A DNA stretch of 6,584 nt from DAOTXL01 sp034434895 (GCA_034434895.1 DAOTYI010000292.1:1-6584); one strand, 5' to 3'; positions 1-6,393 are shown, numbered from the stretch's first letter. Notes: a model not told the origin generated them from the sequence alone. Program-made: numbers and translations.

Positions 1-8
1 TGCCTGCC

Positions 9-1274
9 CTATGCGATCACCTCCACCCCCCCCATGTACCCCCGCAGCACCTCCGGCACGACGATGCTGCCGTCGGCCTGCTGGTAGTTCTCCAGGACGG
101 CGATCATCACCCGGGGCAGGGCCAGGCCCGACCCGTTGAGCGTGTGGACATAGCGGGGCCGCGCCCCCCTCTCGGGACGATAGCGGATGTTGGCCCGCCG
201 CGCCTGAAAATCGGTGCAGTTGGACAGGGAGCTGACCTCCAGCCATTCACCCACCCCCGGCGCCCACATCTCCAGGTCATACTTTTTCGCCGCCTGAAAC
301 CCCAGGTCGCCGGTGCACATCTTGACCAGCCGGTAGGGGATGCCCAGCCCCTGGCACACCGCCTCAGCATCCCGGACCATGGCTTCCAGCTCGTCATATG
401 ACGTTTCAGGCGTGGTCAGCCTGTACATCTCCACCTTGTCGAACTGGTGGCCGCGCTTCATGCCCCGCACATCGCGCCCGGCCGACATCTTTTCGCGGCG
501 GAAGCAGGCGCTGTAGGCCACATATTTGAGGGGCAACTGATCCGCCTCCAGGATCTCGTCGCGGTGCAGGTTGGTCAGCGGGATCTCGGCCGTGCCGATG
601 AACCAGAAATCCTCCTCGGCGTCGTGGTAAATGTTGTCCTCGAACTTGGGCAACTGCGCCGCCCCAACCATCATCTCCCGGCGGACCATGTAGGGCGGGT
701 AGATTTCGGTGTAGCCCTGGGCCAGGTGCAGGTCCAGCATCCAGGTGATGAGCGCCCGTTGCAGCCGCGCCCCCAGCCCTTTGAGCACATAAAAGCGCGT
801 GCCCGATAGCTTGACCCCCCGTTCAAAATCCACGATCCCCAGCATCGGCCCCAGGTCCCAATGGGGCAACGGCTCAAAATCGAACCGGCGCGGCTCACCT
901 TTTGTCCAGACGATGACGTTGTGGCTCTCGTCGGGGCCGACCGGCACATCGGGGCCGGGCAGGTTGGGCACCAGGAGCATCGCTTCGTACAGTTCTGCTT
1001 CCACCTCCTTCAGCCTGGCCTCTAACGCCTGGATGCGGTCGCCCACAGCCCGCATCTCTTCGATCCTGGCCTGGCGCGTCGCCGCCTCTCTGATCCGCCC
1101 GATCTCTTTCGACACGGCATTTCGCCTGGCGCGCAACGCCTCTACTTCGCCAAGCAGCTCTCGCCGTCGGGCGTCCAAAGTCAGGATGTGATCGATCGGC
1201 GCTTCGGCGTTCAGAGCCGCCATCGCCTCCCGGACCATGTCCGTTTTCTCACGAATCAAGTTGATATCTATCAT
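9..1274 (-). CDS. serS: Seryl-tRNA synthetase (SerRS), class II aminoacyl-tRNA synthetase
   Basis: This cytoplasmic enzyme charges tRNA-Ser (and tRNA-Sec where present) with serine, using ATP. The protein is 421 residues, a normal bacterial SerRS length. Residues about 30-105 are the charged helical arm (coiled coil) that grips the tRNA. The catalytic domain follows, with TAEIPLT at 228-234 (serine pocket), class II motif 2 around 257-283 (CFRREKMSAGRD then GHQFDKVE), the WLEVSSLSNCTDFQARR stretch at 344-360, and motif 3 at about 380-400 (NGSGLALPR). The motif 2 loop reads REKMSAGRD where many SerRS have an E-A-G-S-type loop. I take this as a lineage variant, because the motif 2 arginine and the downstream HQFDKVE are intact. 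The reading frame stays open 30 codons upstream, but I chose the ATG at 1274: the protein there begins with the family-typical MIDINLIRE, a GGAGG lies 5 nt upstream, and the only good promoter would leave a frame starting at 1364 outside the transcript. Confidence 0.97.
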   Translation of the reverse strand: MIDINLIREKTDMVREAMAALNAEAPIDHILTLDARRRELLGEVEALRARRNAVSKEIGRIREAATRQARIEEMRAVGDRIQALEARLKEVEAELYEAMLLVPNLPGPDVPVGPDESHNVIVWTKGEPRRFDFEPLPHWDLGPMLGIVDFERGVKLSGTRFYVLKGLGARLQRALITWMLDLHLAQGYTEIYPPYMVRREMMVGAAQLPKFEDNIYHDAEEDFWFIGTAEIPLTNLHRDEILEADQLPLKYVAYSACFRREKMSAGRDVRGMKRGHQFDKVEMYRLTTPETSYDELEAMVRDAEAVCQGLGIPYRLVKMCTGDLGFQAAKKYDLEMWAPGVGEWLEVSSLSNCTDFQARRANIRYRPERGARPRYVHTLNGSGLALPRVMIAVLENYQQADGSIVVPEVLRGYMGGVEVIA

Positions 1275-1275
1275 C

Positions 1276-1284
1276 TCCCCCTCC
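1276..1284 (-). promoter_or_regulatory. Ribosome binding site of serS
   Basis: On the minus strand the sequence reads GGAGGGGGA just before the ATG at 1274, with GGAGG 5 nt from the start codon. It decides the start against the longer open frame that begins at 1364. Confidence 0.8.
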
Positions 1285-1335
1285 GGGTCTGTCGCTCTCG
1301 GCCAGCAGTTCATGACCGGTCCACGGTCGCCGACT

Positions 1336-1364
1336 ACTATAGCACAGGCAGCCTGGACTGTCAA
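1336..1364 (-). promoter_or_regulatory. Promoter of serS (sigma-70 type with extended -10)
   Basis: On the minus strand a perfect -35 box TTGACA (1359-1364) and a -10 box TATAGT (1336-1341) are separated by 17 bp. The -10 is preceded by TGC, giving the extended -10 form TGnTATAGT. The predicted transcript starts near 1329 and has a leader of about 55 nt, too short for a T-box riboswitch. A small hairpin can form at the very 5' end (1314-1328, GACCG/CGGTC stem). Confidence 0.85.
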
Positions 1365-1372
1365 CCCCCATT

Positions 1373-1401
1373 TTGCCTTGCCGCGCCAGATCTGGTATAC
1401 T
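1373..1401 (+). promoter_or_regulatory. Promoter of the radical SAM gene (sigma-70 type with extended -10)
   Basis: A -35 box TTGCCT (1373-1378) and a -10 box TATACT (1396-1401) have 17-bp spacing, and the -10 is preceded by TGG, which makes it an extended -10. Transcription should start near 1408 and leave a leader of about 26 nt before the ATG at 1434. Its -35 lies 8 bp from the -35 of the divergent serS promoter, so the two polymerase sites overlap on the DNA. Confidence 0.8.
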
Positions 1402-1433
1402 GGAGATGGAAAGGGTTGCTCAAGCGGGGATTC

Positions 1434-2492
1434 ATGAGCCGATGCCAGGTTTGTGGACGATCATCGTCCCTGATCCCGGCCGTCCTGTCTGTCTGTGCCG
1501 ACTGCATCCGGCAGCGACCTGCCGAAGCGTTGCCGCCGATTCTGCACGCCCACCGCAACATCCGCCGTGAGTTCGACCTGCCACCGGAAGCGCCCCGCAC
1601 GCCGGGCGGCGTGGAGTGTCCCCTGTGCAGCAATGCCTGCCGCCTGGGCGAGGGGGAGAGCGGCCTGTGCGGCCTGCGCACCGTCCACGGCGGGCGGTTG
1701 GTCCATCTGGCCGGCACGCCCCGGGGCGCGCTGGTGAGCTGGTACGATGACCCCCTGCCCACCAACTGCGTCGCCGATTGGGTGTGTCGGGGCAGCCAGC
1801 AGCGGGGCAGGGTCAATCTGGCCGTCTTTTACGAGGCGTGCACCTTCAACTGCCTCTTTTGCCAGAACTGGCACTTTCGGCTGAAGCGACCGCCGGGCCA
1901 TGTCAGCGCCGAAGAGCTGGCGGCTCAGGCCCATCGGCGAACCTGGTGCGTCTGCTACTTTGGCGGCGACCCGACGCCGCAGATGCCCCACGCCCTGGCC
2001 ACCTCCCGATTGCTGGCGGAGCGCGGGGTGACGGTCTGCTGGGAGACCAATGGCTCAATGCACCCCCGTCTTCTGGACCGGGCGGTGGAGCTGTCGCTCC
2101 AGACCGGGGGGTGTATGAAATTTGACCTCAAAGCATACGATGAGAATCTGCACCGGGCCTTGACCGGCGTCTCTAACCGGCGCACGCTGGAAAATTTCCG
2201 CCGGGCTGCCGCTCATATCCCCGCCCGGCCCGATCCCCCCCTGGTGATAGCCAGCACGCTGCTGGTGCCCGGCTATGTGGAGGCCGAGGAGGTGGGGCGC
2301 ATCGCCCGCTTTATCGCCGCGATTGACCCCACCATCCCCTATGCCTTACTGGGCTTCCACCCCCACTTTTTCCTCCCTGACCTGCCCCGCACTTCGGTCC
2401 GCCACGCTGAGGAGGCCGAGGCCGCCGCCCGCGCTGCCGGGTTGACGCGGGTGCGGATCGGCAACCGCCACCTGTTGTCGCGCGATTATTGA
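1434..2492 (+). CDS. Radical SAM protein, PflA-like, with extra N-terminal cysteine clusters; function unknown
   Basis: The protein has 352 residues. The canonical radical SAM cluster motif CxxxCxxC is at C136, C140 and C143 (CTFNCLFCQNW), where a 4Fe-4S cluster would bind S-adenosylmethionine. It is followed by a GGDP motif at 177-180, VCWETNG at 201-207 and a MKFDLKA segment at 228-234, all typical of relatives of the pyruvate formate-lyase activating enzyme (PflA/COG1180 type). Ahead of the core are two further cysteine groups: C4, C7, C21 and C24 (a zinc-ribbon-like pair of CxxC) and C62, C65, C69 and C79 (CPLCSNAC then GLCGLR). The second group resembles the segment before the core in AmmeMemoRadiSam-type radical SAM proteins. 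The ATG at 1434 was chosen because it follows the promoter closely and starts just before the first CxxC; the ribosome binding site (GGGGA, 3 nt away) is weak. No glycyl-radical enzyme or other obvious target is nearby. The fold is secure, but the substrate cannot be named. Confidence 0.88.
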   Translation: MSRCQVCGRSSSLIPAVLSVCADCIRQRPAEALPPILHAHRNIRREFDLPPEAPRTPGGVECPLCSNACRLGEGESGLCGLRTVHGGRLVHLAGTPRGALVSWYDDPLPTNCVADWVCRGSQQRGRVNLAVFYEACTFNCLFCQNWHFRLKRPPGHVSAEELAAQAHRRTWCVCYFGGDPTPQMPHALATSRLLAERGVTVCWETNGSMHPRLLDRAVELSLQTGGCMKFDLKAYDENLHRALTGVSNRRTLENFRRAAAHIPARPDPPLVIASTLLVPGYVEAEEVGRIARFIAAIDPTIPYALLGFHPHFFLPDLPRTSVRHAEEAEAAARAAGLTRVRIGNRHLLSRDY

Positions 2493-2517
2493 GCGGCTGG
2501 TAACTACCTACCCACAC

Positions 2518-2588
2518 CGACTAAAGTCGCCCGCTTGGAGCCTTCGGCCGGCGGTCGGCGCAGGCCGACGCCCGGCGCCACAGGCGCC
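2518..2588. repeat. Cluster of short palindromes in the gap between convergent genes
   Basis: Three separate inverted repeats lie in a row: CGACT-AA-AGTCG (2518-2529), GTCGGC-GCAG-GCCGAC (2554-2569, flanked by a possible outer GCCGG/CCGGC pairing) and GGCGCC-ACA-GGCGCC (2574-2588). A fourth at 2596-2612 is listed separately as a terminator. Such strings of GC-rich palindromes between convergent genes look like a dispersed intergenic repeat. I recall similar CGACTAAAGTCG-like pieces in Chloroflexota-type genomes but cannot verify this here. They could also act as bidirectional terminators or mRNA 3'-end stabilisers for both flanking genes. Confidence 0.65.
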
Positions 2589-2595
2589 CAGAAAG

Positions 2596-2612
2596 GCCGA
2601 TTTCCAATCGGC
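2596..2612 (-). terminator. Hairpin, possible terminator of the aminotransferase-AOR operon
   Basis: A perfect 7-bp stem GCCGATT/AATCGGC with a 3-nt loop begins 7 nt after the AOR stop codon on the minus strand and is followed there by CCTTTCT. Position and stem suit a transcription terminator, but the T-run is short, so it may instead be a repeat unit or an mRNA 3'-end stabiliser. Confidence 0.45.
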
Positions 2613-2619
2613 AAGGCAG

Positions 2620-4524
2620 TTACACGGCCGCCGGCACCCACTCCAGACCCAACCGGGCCAGGGTTTCGCGCGTCGGGTTGCCGGTCTGCGGGTCCCAGCC
2701 TGCCAGGCGGTAGTATTCCTCCTGGGCTGCTTCGATCTCCCCGGCCATCAGAGCGACCCCGGCGGTCGGGCCGGTGCCGGACAGCGGCCTGAAGAATTTG
2801 GCCGGCAACCGGTCGGCGCGGCGGTCGAGCCCCAGCCGGGCGTTGAAGGCGCGCATCATGTTCACCCGCCGCTCCCCCACCCGCAGCAGCTCCTCCAGGT
2901 CAAACCCCTCCCAGCCGGTCACGGCGCGCACCAGCTCCACCGCCTCTTGCGGGCCGTAGAGACACCAGGCCGGCCCCCACACAAACTGACACAGGGCAGC
3001 CGAGTCGAGGAAGGAGTAAAAGTGCTGCGTCTTGAGGGCAAACCGCACCTTGTCCGGCCCCAGGGAACCGGGCGGCAGGGTGTGATCAAAGCCGATCAGC
3101 CCCAGCCGCTCCATGTACAGCCCGGAGGCCCCCTCTTCGATCATCGGATCATGCTCCGAGGATTGATGGTCGGCCCCAAAGGGGTTGACAGCATAGATCA
3201 ACCCCAAAGAGCGCTTGGCCTGGGGCATATGGGCCGGGGCCTCGGCCCCCTTGACGGTGATCAGGAACTGCTGCCCCCGGCCCAGCAGCTCGGCGGCGCG
3301 GCGCGAACCGTTGGCCAGCAGGTCGCCGATCCCCTCGCGGCGGGCGATCCCTTCCACCAGGCGGACCATCGCCTCCGCGTCGCCAAAGGGGGCCGGGAAG
3401 CCGATCTCCTCCCGGCTCAGCAGGCCGTTCTCAAAACATTCCATCGTCCAGGCCACCGTGGCCCCGGTGCCGATGGTGTCCAGGCCATACTCGTTGCACA
3501 GTTGATTGGCGTAACAGATGGCCGCCAGGTCGTGGACGCCGCAATAGGAGCCAAGGGTGGCCAGGGTCTCATATTCCGGCCCGCCGTGGCGGGGCTTCAC
3601 CGCGTGGCCGTTCCACCCGGTTTCGACCACCCGTTTGCAGTGCACGGCGCAGGCGTAGCAGGTATCGCGCTCTTTCAGGATCGTTTCGGTGATCGTTTCG
3701 CCCGCGATCTGTTCATAGAACTCGAACTGCCCGGCGTTGTAATTGAAGGTGGGCAGGGTGCCGGTGGCGTGCTGAAAGGAGAGGACCCCCCCCGTGCCGT
3801 GGAGCTTCAGCCCTTCCACATCGGGGTTGGCCTCGATCTGAGCCACGCCCCAACGGGCCAGCTCATTCACCCGCTGGGGGTCTGCCAGGTCCAGGCGCCT
3901 GTTGCTGCCGCGCACGGCGACCGCCTTGAGCCTTTTGGCCCCCATCACCGCCCCCATCCCGGTGCGGCCGTTGGCCCGGTTGGCCATGTTGATGATGCAC
4001 GCCAGGCGGACCAGCTTTTCGCCTGCCGGGCCACACTGGGCCACCTGCACCCGCTCGTCGCCCAATTCGGCGCGGATCTCATCCTCCACCTGAGAGGTGG
4101 TCTTGCCCCACAGGTGCGCTGCGGGCCGCAGCTCCACCTGGCCGTCGTGCAGCCAGAGATAGACCGGCTCGGCTGCCTGACCGGTGATCACCAGGCCGTC
4201 GAACCCGGCAAATTTCATCTCGGCCGGGAAAAAACCGCCGCACTGACTGTCGCCGACGCCGTCCACCAGGGGCGAGCGGGCGTTGGCGCACATGCGGCTC
4301 TGCCCGGAGATGGGCGCGCCGGTGAGGGGGCTGACCATCAGGGTCAGGACATTGTCCGGCCCCAACGGGTCGGCGTGAGGCCCGGTCCCACGCAGGAGAT
4401 AGTACATCCCCATCGCCGAACCGCCCAGATAGTGGCGGTAAAAGCTCTCCGGCGGCCTTTCGATCTCCCAACTCCTGTCGCTCAGGTTCACATGCAGGAT
4501 GCGCCCTGCGATCCCGTGTGCCAT
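2620..4524 (-). CDS. Aldehyde:ferredoxin oxidoreductase (AOR family, tungsten-pterin and 4Fe-4S)
   Basis: AOR-family enzymes oxidise aldehydes to carboxylic acids in the cytoplasm and reduce ferredoxin, using a tungsten (or molybdenum) bis-pterin cofactor and one 4Fe-4S cluster. The 634-residue length is normal for the family. The N-terminal pterin-binding domain (about 1-210) contains SGQSRMCANARSP (73-85), GGFFPAEMKFAGFDGLVITG (96-115) and GRTGMGAVMGAKRLKAVAVRG (186-206). Cluster ligands are C289, C292 and C296 (CYACAVHC) and C512 in DSAALC (507-512). Other landmarks are GPEYET (315-320), GLDTIGTG (347-354), GADHQSSEHDP (450-460) and the typical C-terminus GNPTRETLARLGLEW. The DSAALC segment departs from the usual DxxGLC form (glycine replaced by alanine), so the substrate range is open. 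It is last in a minus-strand operon behind two aminotransferase genes, with AGGAGGTGA upstream of its ATG. An amine- or amino-acid-derived aldehyde is the likely substrate, by inference. Confidence 0.95.
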   Translation of the reverse strand: MAHGIAGRILHVNLSDRSWEIERPPESFYRHYLGGSAMGMYYLLRGTGPHADPLGPDNVLTLMVSPLTGAPISGQSRMCANARSPLVDGVGDSQCGGFFPAEMKFAGFDGLVITGQAAEPVYLWLHDGQVELRPAAHLWGKTTSQVEDEIRAELGDERVQVAQCGPAGEKLVRLACIINMANRANGRTGMGAVMGAKRLKAVAVRGSNRRLDLADPQRVNELARWGVAQIEANPDVEGLKLHGTGGVLSFQHATGTLPTFNYNAGQFEFYEQIAGETITETILKERDTCYACAVHCKRVVETGWNGHAVKPRHGGPEYETLATLGSYCGVHDLAAICYANQLCNEYGLDTIGTGATVAWTMECFENGLLSREEIGFPAPFGDAEAMVRLVEGIARREGIGDLLANGSRRAAELLGRGQQFLITVKGAEAPAHMPQAKRSLGLIYAVNPFGADHQSSEHDPMIEEGASGLYMERLGLIGFDHTLPPGSLGPDKVRFALKTQHFYSFLDSAALCQFVWGPAWCLYGPQEAVELVRAVTGWEGFDLEELLRVGERRVNMMRAFNARLGLDRRADRLPAKFFRPLSGTGPTAGVALMAGEIEAAQEEYYRLAGWDPQTGNPTRETLARLGLEWVPAAV

Positions 4525-4527
4525 TTT

Positions 4528-4536
4528 TCACCTCCT
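4528..4536 (-). promoter_or_regulatory. Strong ribosome binding site of the AOR gene, overlapping the upstream stop codon
   Basis: The minus strand reads TAGGAGGTGA: the TAG stop (4537-4535) of the preceding aminotransferase remnant shares bases with a near-perfect Shine-Dalgarno AGGAGGTGA. GGAGG lies 6 nt before the AOR start codon at 4524. This arrangement favours translational coupling between the two frames. Confidence 0.85.
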
Positions 4537-4912
4537 AATGTCCAATCGTTTTGTTGACCTGGGCCAGGGTATCGGCCAGGCGGTCGAGCACGGCGTCAAT
4601 CTGCGGCCGGGTGATGACCAGATGGGACCAGCCCAGGCTCAGCAGGCCATAGCCGCCCAGACAGTCAATATACTCCCGGCCCAGAACATCCCAAAAGATC
4701 GCCCCCCGGCCGGTCCACTCGACCGCCGTCCAGTCGCCGGCCTCTGTGACCGCCTTGCGGTACTCGAGAAACCCGGCGTTAAAGTGCTGTGCAAAGTTGT
4801 CGCGCGTCTCGGCGATGATGGCCTGCGCCTGGTCGGTGGACAGCCTCTCCTGGTGGATAATATCCAGCCAGCGGCGGGAGTAAGCGAGAGCATGATCGTA
4901 GCTTTGATCCAT
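4535..4912 (-). pseudogene. Internally deleted class III aminotransferase (putrescine aminotransferase-like), N-terminus joined to C-terminus
   Basis: The 125-residue frame starts at an ATG (4912) with GGAG 7 nt upstream. Residues 1-97 match the N-terminus of class III aminotransferases of the putrescine aminotransferase (PatA/YgjG) type: GFLEYRKAVTEAGDWTAVEW (47-66), then FWDVLGREYIDCLGGYG and GWSH at 94-97. Residues 98-125 (LVITRPQIDAVLDRLADTL and a short tail) match the extreme C-terminus of the same family, normally preceded by a PP. The neighbouring full-length aminotransferase shows both ends too: FWDADGKRYLDF near residue 43 and PPLCITQEQLEEGLAILDRAL near its end. Against a family length of about 450-460 residues, some 330 are missing. 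They include the phosphate-binding segment, the PLP-contacting aspartate and the catalytic lysine, so transaminase activity is not possible. The join is in frame, near 4619-4624. It sits 35 bp after the intact aminotransferase and runs into the AOR ribosome binding site. An assembly collapse is an alternative explanation. Confidence 0.8.
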
Positions 4913-4947
4913 CTGGTTTCTCCGTGTTAGAACAGGTGCCCGGCACC

Positions 4948-6264
4948 TTACATGGATGCCTGATCTGCCAGGTCCAACGCCCGGTCCAGGATCGCCAATC
5001 CCTCTTCGAGCTGCTCCTGGGTGATGCACAGCGGGGGGGTGACAAAGATCAGGTTTAGGGGCAGGAAGGTGAACAGCCCCTCTTGCCGCAGGAACCGCTC
5101 CAGGAGCGGCCTGGAGGCCAGCGGTTCCTTGCTGGTCCGGTCTTTGACCAGTTCGATGGCCGCAAACAGGCCGATGGACCGCACATCGCCCACCGACCGA
5201 TGGCGGGCTTTGAGCTCCTCCAGGCGTTGGCCCAGGAACAGCCCCAGGCGGGCCGAGTGTTCAATGAGCTTTTCCTCTTCATAGACCTGCAGGGTGGCGA
5301 TGGCGGCGGCGCAACCCAGCGGATGGCTGCCGTAGGTCAACCCGCCGAACAACACCCGGTCGTCAAAGTAGCGGGCGATCGGCTCCGAGACAACGACCGC
5401 AGCCAGGGGCGCATAGCCGCTGGTCAACCCCTTGGCCAGGGTCATGATGTCGGGCACCACCCCCCAGTGGTCTACGGCGAACCACTTGCCGGTGCGGCCA
5501 AAGCCGCTCATCACCTCATCGGCCACCAGCAGGATGCCATACCGGTCGCACATTTCGCGCAGGCGCGGCCAGTAGTCATCGGGCGGGATGAGGATGCCGT
5601 TGGTGCCGGTGATCCCTTCCAGAAAGAGGGCGGCCACATTCTCCGGCCCCTCGGCCCGGATCACCTCCTCGATGTGGGTGATGCACTCTCGATGGCAGGT
5701 GTCGGGGGTCCAGCCGAAGGTGCAACGGTAGCAGTATGGGTCAAAGATGTGCACCACCCCCGGCATGGTCGGCTCAACGGCCCAGCGGCGGTAATCGCCG
5801 GTCAGGGCCACAGCACCGTGGGTCGCCCCGTGGTAGGAGCGGTAGCGGGCCAGGATTTTGTGCCGGCCGGTGTACCAGCGGGCGATCTTGATGGCATTTT
5901 CGTTGGCCTCCGCGCCACCCAGGCAGAAAAAGCTCTTTTTGAGATGGCCGGGGGTGATGTCGGCCAGCCTCTTGCCCAGAAGGCCGCGCGGTTCCGTGGC
6001 CATCGCCGGCTGGATGAAACACAGCCGCCCGGCCTGTTCCTGGATGGCCTGGACGACTTTGGGATGTTGGTGGCCGATGTTGACATTCACCAACTGCGAT
6101 GAAAAGTCCAGGTAACGTTTGCCGTCCGCATCCCAAAAATAGACCCCTTCGGCGCGGACGACCGGGATCGGGTCTACTGCCGCCTGCGCGGACCAGGAGA
6201 AGAGGGTGTACTCGCGGTTGAGATGCACAATGTCGGCGGGAGTCATGGTTGCTTTGTCGGTCAT
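4948..6264 (-). CDS. Class III PLP-dependent aminotransferase, taurine:pyruvate / omega-amino-acid type
   Basis: This 438-residue protein is a fold-type I, class III transaminase. It would move an amino group from a terminal amine or omega-amino acid to a keto acid (pyruvate or 2-oxoglutarate), releasing an aldehyde. Visible elements are FWDADGKRYLDF (43-54), the PLP phosphate site GGAEANENA (116-124), YHG (144-146, ring stacking), DEVMSGFGRTG with D249 for the pyridine nitrogen, catalytic K278 in LAKGLTSGY, and GGLTYGSHPLGCAAA (307-321). The N-terminal DFSSQLVNVNIGHQHPKVV stretch and the RYRSYHGAT region resemble proteins annotated as taurine:pyruvate aminotransferase, but similar sequences carry only general aminotransferase labels, so the substrate is uncertain. 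Four cysteines (C178, C181, C190, C194) suggest a metal-binding or disulfide insertion. The start at 6264 was chosen over one 11 codons upstream because AGGAGG lies 7 nt before it. It is first in the operon with the aminotransferase relic and AOR. Confidence 0.93.
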   Translation of the reverse strand: MTDKATMTPADIVHLNREYTLFSWSAQAAVDPIPVVRAEGVYFWDADGKRYLDFSSQLVNVNIGHQHPKVVQAIQEQAGRLCFIQPAMATEPRGLLGKRLADITPGHLKKSFFCLGGAEANENAIKIARWYTGRHKILARYRSYHGATHGAVALTGDYRRWAVEPTMPGVVHIFDPYCYRCTFGWTPDTCHRECITHIEEVIRAEGPENVAALFLEGITGTNGILIPPDDYWPRLREMCDRYGILLVADEVMSGFGRTGKWFAVDHWGVVPDIMTLAKGLTSGYAPLAAVVVSEPIARYFDDRVLFGGLTYGSHPLGCAAAIATLQVYEEEKLIEHSARLGLFLGQRLEELKARHRSVGDVRSIGLFAAIELVKDRTSKEPLASRPLLERFLRQEGLFTFLPLNLIFVTPPLCITQEQLEEGLAILDRALDLADQASM

Positions 6265-6271
6265 GATGAGT

Positions 6272-6277
6272 CCTCCT
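6272..6277 (-). promoter_or_regulatory. Ribosome binding site of the class III aminotransferase
   Basis: AGGAGG on the minus strand lies 7 nt before the ATG at 6264. It sets the start 11 codons inside the longest open frame, whose own ATG at 6297 has no comparable signal. Confidence 0.8.
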
Positions 6278-6342
6278 ATTCGGTTTTCTTGCTCCACTGC
6301 CCGTTCGTCAACCCTGACCTTCGAATGGGCGTGGCAGGGACC

Positions 6343-6372
6343 ACTATATCACACCCTGCCCCCAAAAGTCAA
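6343..6372 (-). promoter_or_regulatory. Promoter of the aminotransferase-AOR operon
   Basis: On the minus strand the -35 box TTGACT (6367-6372) and the -10 box TATAGT (6343-6348) are 18 bp apart. The -10 is preceded by TGA, giving an extended -10. Transcription would start near 6336, leaving a leader of about 70 nt before the ATG at 6264. No second promoter is evident within the operon, so all three frames are probably co-transcribed. Confidence 0.75.
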
Positions 6373-6393
6373 GCCGTTGTTGGGGTTGCTGCC

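Noticed and set aside
1275..1335. T-box riboswitch controlling serS
   Set aside because: The predicted leader is only about 55 nt and has one small hairpin, with no room for specifier and antiterminator elements.
1275..1364. N-terminal extension of SerRS by 30 residues
   Set aside because: The extension has no family similarity, starts upstream of the predicted transcription start, and the internal ATG at 1274 has a strong ribosome binding site.
1188..1433. N-terminal extension of the radical SAM protein by 82 residues
   Set aside because: It runs over the divergent promoters and into serS on the other strand. The predicted transcript starts near 1408.
2947..4557. Long plus-strand open frame of 536 codons opposite AOR
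   Set aside because: It is the antisense shadow of a GC-rich gene. The protein is rich in H, P, Q, G and A with no recognisable domain, while the opposite strand encodes a clear full-length AOR.
4913..5029. Upstream extension of the aminotransferase relic to an ATG at 5029
   Set aside because: It overlaps the end of the intact aminotransferase in another frame and has no family similarity. The ATG at 4912 has GGAG at good spacing and starts the recognisable N-terminus.
5083..6102. Plus-strand open frame of 339 codons opposite the aminotransferase
   Set aside because: It is a shadow frame. The opposite strand carries all class III aminotransferase motifs, and no ribosome binding site or domain supports this one.
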